A stretch of DNA of 7,098 nucleotides, taken from contig CAXGIQ010000074.1 of the NCBI GenBank assembly GCA_964009845.1, forward strand, positions 1 through 7,098, given 5' to 3'. Shown here one piece after another: positions 5,716-7,098 of this stretch. Both the position numbers and the translations under genes were made by a program. The notes beneath the pieces are model-generated. The model was given only the letters and a program-made list of their open reading frames with translations, had not been told where the DNA came from and did no database searches. Each line of letters begins with the position of its first letter. The first letter of the stretch is position 1. The DNA comes from UBA7312 sp002715345. Its GTDB lineage: Bacteria > Bacteroidota > Bacteroidia > Flavobacteriales > UBA7312.

Positions 5716-6906
5716 ATGTACGTAAAGTTTCAAAAGCAACTGCAAGACGAATTACAAGCCATTGAAGAAGCGGGTTTATATAAAAGAGAGCGCATCATTA
5801 TAAATCCTCAAGGAGCTGATATTAAAGTTAGCTCAGGAGCTGATGTGTTAAACTTTTGTGCAAATAATTATCTAGGGCTTTCCTCACATCCAAAAGTGAT
5901 TGAGGCTTCCAAAAAAGCTCTAGACACGCACGGTTTTGGTTTATCATCTGTAAGATTTATATGTGGAACACAGGATATACACAAAGAGTTGGAGCAAAAA
6001 CTTTCCGATTTCTTGGGTATGGAAGATACTATATTATACGCAGCTGCTTTTGATGCAAATGGAGGTGTTTTTGAACCTCTATTTGGTAAGGAAGATGCAA
6101 TTATTTCAGATTCTTTAAATCATGCTTCTATCATTGATGGAGTTCGTTTATGCAAAGCAGCTCGTTATCGATACAATAGTAATGATATGCATGATTTAGA
6201 GACTAAATTGATTGAATCGCAAGCACAGCGAAATCGAATTATTGTTACAGATGGTGTTTTTTCCATGGATGGATATATAGCGCAATTAGAAAAGATTTGT
6301 GACTTAGCCGATAAGTATGATGCTTTAGTGATGGTGGATGATTGTCACGCTACTGGTTTTGTTGGCAAAACTGGAAGAGGAACACATGAGCACTGCGGAG
6401 TGATGGGTCGTATAGATATTATTACCGGTACTTTAGGAAAAGCTTTAGGTGGTGCTATGGGTGGTTTTACTTCAGGAAAGAAAGAAATTATCGACATGTT
6501 GCGCCAACGATCTCGCCCATACTTATTCTCTAATTCTTTAGCGCCTTCTATAGTGGGGGCTGCTATTCAAGTTATCGATTTATTAAGTGAGACAACTGAG
6601 CTTCGCGATAAGCTAGAAGAGAATACTAAATACTTCCGTGCTAAAATGACTGAAGCAGGATTTGATATTAAAGCAGGCGTTCACGCCATAGTTCCTGTCA
6701 TGCTTTATGATGCAAAATTATCGCAAGTAATGGCAGATAAACTATTGGAATTAGGTATCTATGTAATAGGCTTCTTCTATCCTGTAGTTCCTAAGGAACA
6801 AGCAAGAATTCGTGTGCAGATTTCAGCGGCTCACGAGCGCGAACATTTAGACAAAGCAATAGCCGCATTTACCAAGGTTGGAAAAGAGCTAAAAATTATC
6901 AACTAA
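5716..6906 (+). CDS. kbl: Glycine C-acetyltransferase (2-amino-3-ketobutyrate CoA ligase)
   Basis: This PLP enzyme of the alpha-oxoamine synthase family interconverts 2-amino-3-ketobutyrate plus CoA with glycine plus acetyl-CoA, the second step of threonine breakdown after threonine dehydrogenase. The ATG at 5716 gives 396 residues, within the usual 395-398, starting MYVKFQKQLQDEL like homologues. FCANNYLGLSSHP (47-59) and GFGLSSVRFICGTQ (73-86) are family hallmarks. Expected cofactor residues are H136 (SLNHASIIDG), S183 (VFSMDG), D208 and H211 (VDDCHATGF), the Schiff-base lysine K242 (TGTLGKALGGAMGGF) and R366 (ARIRVQISAAH). These sit two positions below the E. coli Kbl numbering, with no gaps needed. 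An in-frame TTG at 5695 would add seven residues but lies in the -7 box. The partner gene tdh is not in the window. Related acyltransferases (BioF, HemA, serine palmitoyltransferase) are less likely given the Kbl-like N-terminus. Confidence 0.95.
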   Translation: MYVKFQKQLQDELQAIEEAGLYKRERIIINPQGADIKVSSGADVLNFCANNYLGLSSHPKVIEASKKALDTHGFGLSSVRFICGTQDIHKELEQKLSDFLGMEDTILYAAAFDANGGVFEPLFGKEDAIISDSLNHASIIDGVRLCKAARYRYNSNDMHDLETKLIESQAQRNRIIVTDGVFSMDGYIAQLEKICDLADKYDALVMVDDCHATGFVGKTGRGTHEHCGVMGRIDIITGTLGKALGGAMGGFTSGKKEIIDMLRQRSRPYLFSNSLAPSIVGAAIQVIDLLSETTELRDKLEENTKYFRAKMTEAGFDIKAGVHAIVPVMLYDAKLSQVMADKLLELGIYVIGFFYPVVPKEQARIRVQISAAHEREHLDKAIAAFTKVGKELKIIN

Positions 6907-6920
6907 ATATGGTTAATAAT

Positions 6921-6952
6921 TTTGTTGGAATTAAAAATTATTTCTACTTTTG
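6921..6952 (+). promoter_or_regulatory. Promoter of rplM (near-consensus Bacteroidota type)
   Basis: TTTGTTGG (6921-6928) provides a -33 element and TACTTTTG (6945-6952) a -7 element. The spacer is 20 nt from the TTTG, or 17 nt from the second TTG; both fit the TTTG/TAnnTTTG pattern. Transcription should begin around 6957, about 50 nt before the GTG start. This is the best promoter match in the window, as expected for a ribosomal protein gene. Confidence 0.7.
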
Positions 6953-7007
6953 CCACCCTTTCGGGCATAGGGTTCGTTAGGGCAATGAATTAAAAAAAAG
7001 AGAGAAA
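6953..7007 (+). promoter_or_regulatory. 5' leader of rplM, possible weak structure
   Basis: The leader holds ACCCT (6955-6959), which can pair with AGGGT (6969-6973) or, in its core, with AGGG (6979-6982). GGGCA occurs twice (6963-6967 and 6980-6984). The predicted transcription start falls inside the ACCCT arm, so this pairing may not exist in the RNA. The last 18 bases are purine-rich (AAAAAAAAGAGAGAAA) and probably form the ribosome-loading region. I do not recognise a known ribosomal leader family here. Confidence 0.3.
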
Positions 7008-7098
7008 GTGGATACATTGAGCTACAAAACAGTTTCAGCCAATAAAGCAACTGCAGATAAGCAGTGGGTTTTAGTAGATGCTGAAGGGATGGTTTTGG
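7008..7098 (+). CDS. rplM: 50S ribosomal protein L13, N-terminal part (window edge)
   Basis: The first 30 codons are visible, then the window ends. The peptide begins MDTLSYKTVSANK and continues QWVLVDAEGMVL, where L13 proteins have the conserved W-x-x-x-D-A-x-G segment; the MDTLSYKT opening is characteristic of Flavobacteriia-type L13. L13 is an early-assembly protein of the large ribosomal subunit that binds 23S rRNA. The start codon is GTG, chosen because it gives the conserved MDTL opening directly after a purine-rich leader. An in-frame TTG at 7017 would remove three conserved residues. In most bacteria rpsI follows, which would lie beyond the window. It has its own strong promoter and is independent of kbl. 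Confidence 0.92.
   Translation, partial: MDTLSYKTVSANKATADKQWVLVDAEGMVL

Noticed and set aside
6909..6980. Possible 23-codon leader peptide between kbl and rplM
   Set aside because: It contains the whole rplM promoter, and its start lies upstream of the predicted transcription start, so it is unlikely to be translated.

Overview
The window looks like chromosomal housekeeping DNA from a Bacteroidota member, probably Flavobacteriales or a close relative. The evidence is the AT-rich composition, the A-rich and mostly SD-less translation starts, and TAnnTTTG-type (Bacteroidetes sigma factor) -7 boxes before most genes. Three gene types also fit: a two-domain CCDC81-type HU protein fused to a SPOR domain, a TonB-dependent receptor with an N-terminal carboxypeptidase-regulatory-like domain, and an rplM that begins MDTLSYKT.

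Left half, minus strand (1-3928). Three genes are read leftward: a TonB-dependent outer-membrane receptor (1523-3928), kdsB (819-1523) and a HU/SPOR cell-envelope protein (783 to beyond base 1). The receptor stop and the kdsB start share a base (TGATG), so these two are almost certainly cotranscribed and translationally coupled. The HU/SPOR gene follows kdsB after 35 nt and may have its own promoter inside the 3' end of kdsB. All three products concern the envelope: nutrient uptake across the outer membrane, CMP-Kdo supply for LPS, and a possible DNA-to-peptidoglycan link.

Divergent intergenic region (3929-4289). This 361-bp stretch has no convincing gene. It separates the receptor from gdhA and holds candidate -7 boxes in both directions plus three dyads. 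Two of the dyads share the same TTGCG/CGCAA arms.

Right half, plus strand (4290-7098). gdhA (NADP-type glutamate dehydrogenase) ends at a very strong intrinsic terminator. kbl (glycine C-acetyltransferase) follows immediately with its own -7 box. After a 101-bp gap with a near-consensus promoter, rplM (ribosomal protein L13) begins with GTG and runs off the window. gdhA and kbl both serve amino-acid/nitrogen metabolism but appear to be separate transcription units.

I found no mobile element, CRISPR array, tRNA, rRNA or defence system, and nothing that amounts to a new biological system. The points most worth a second look are the HU-TM-SPOR architecture, the repeated TTGCG/CGCAA dyads between the divergent genes, and a substitution in the KdsB metal-binding motif.
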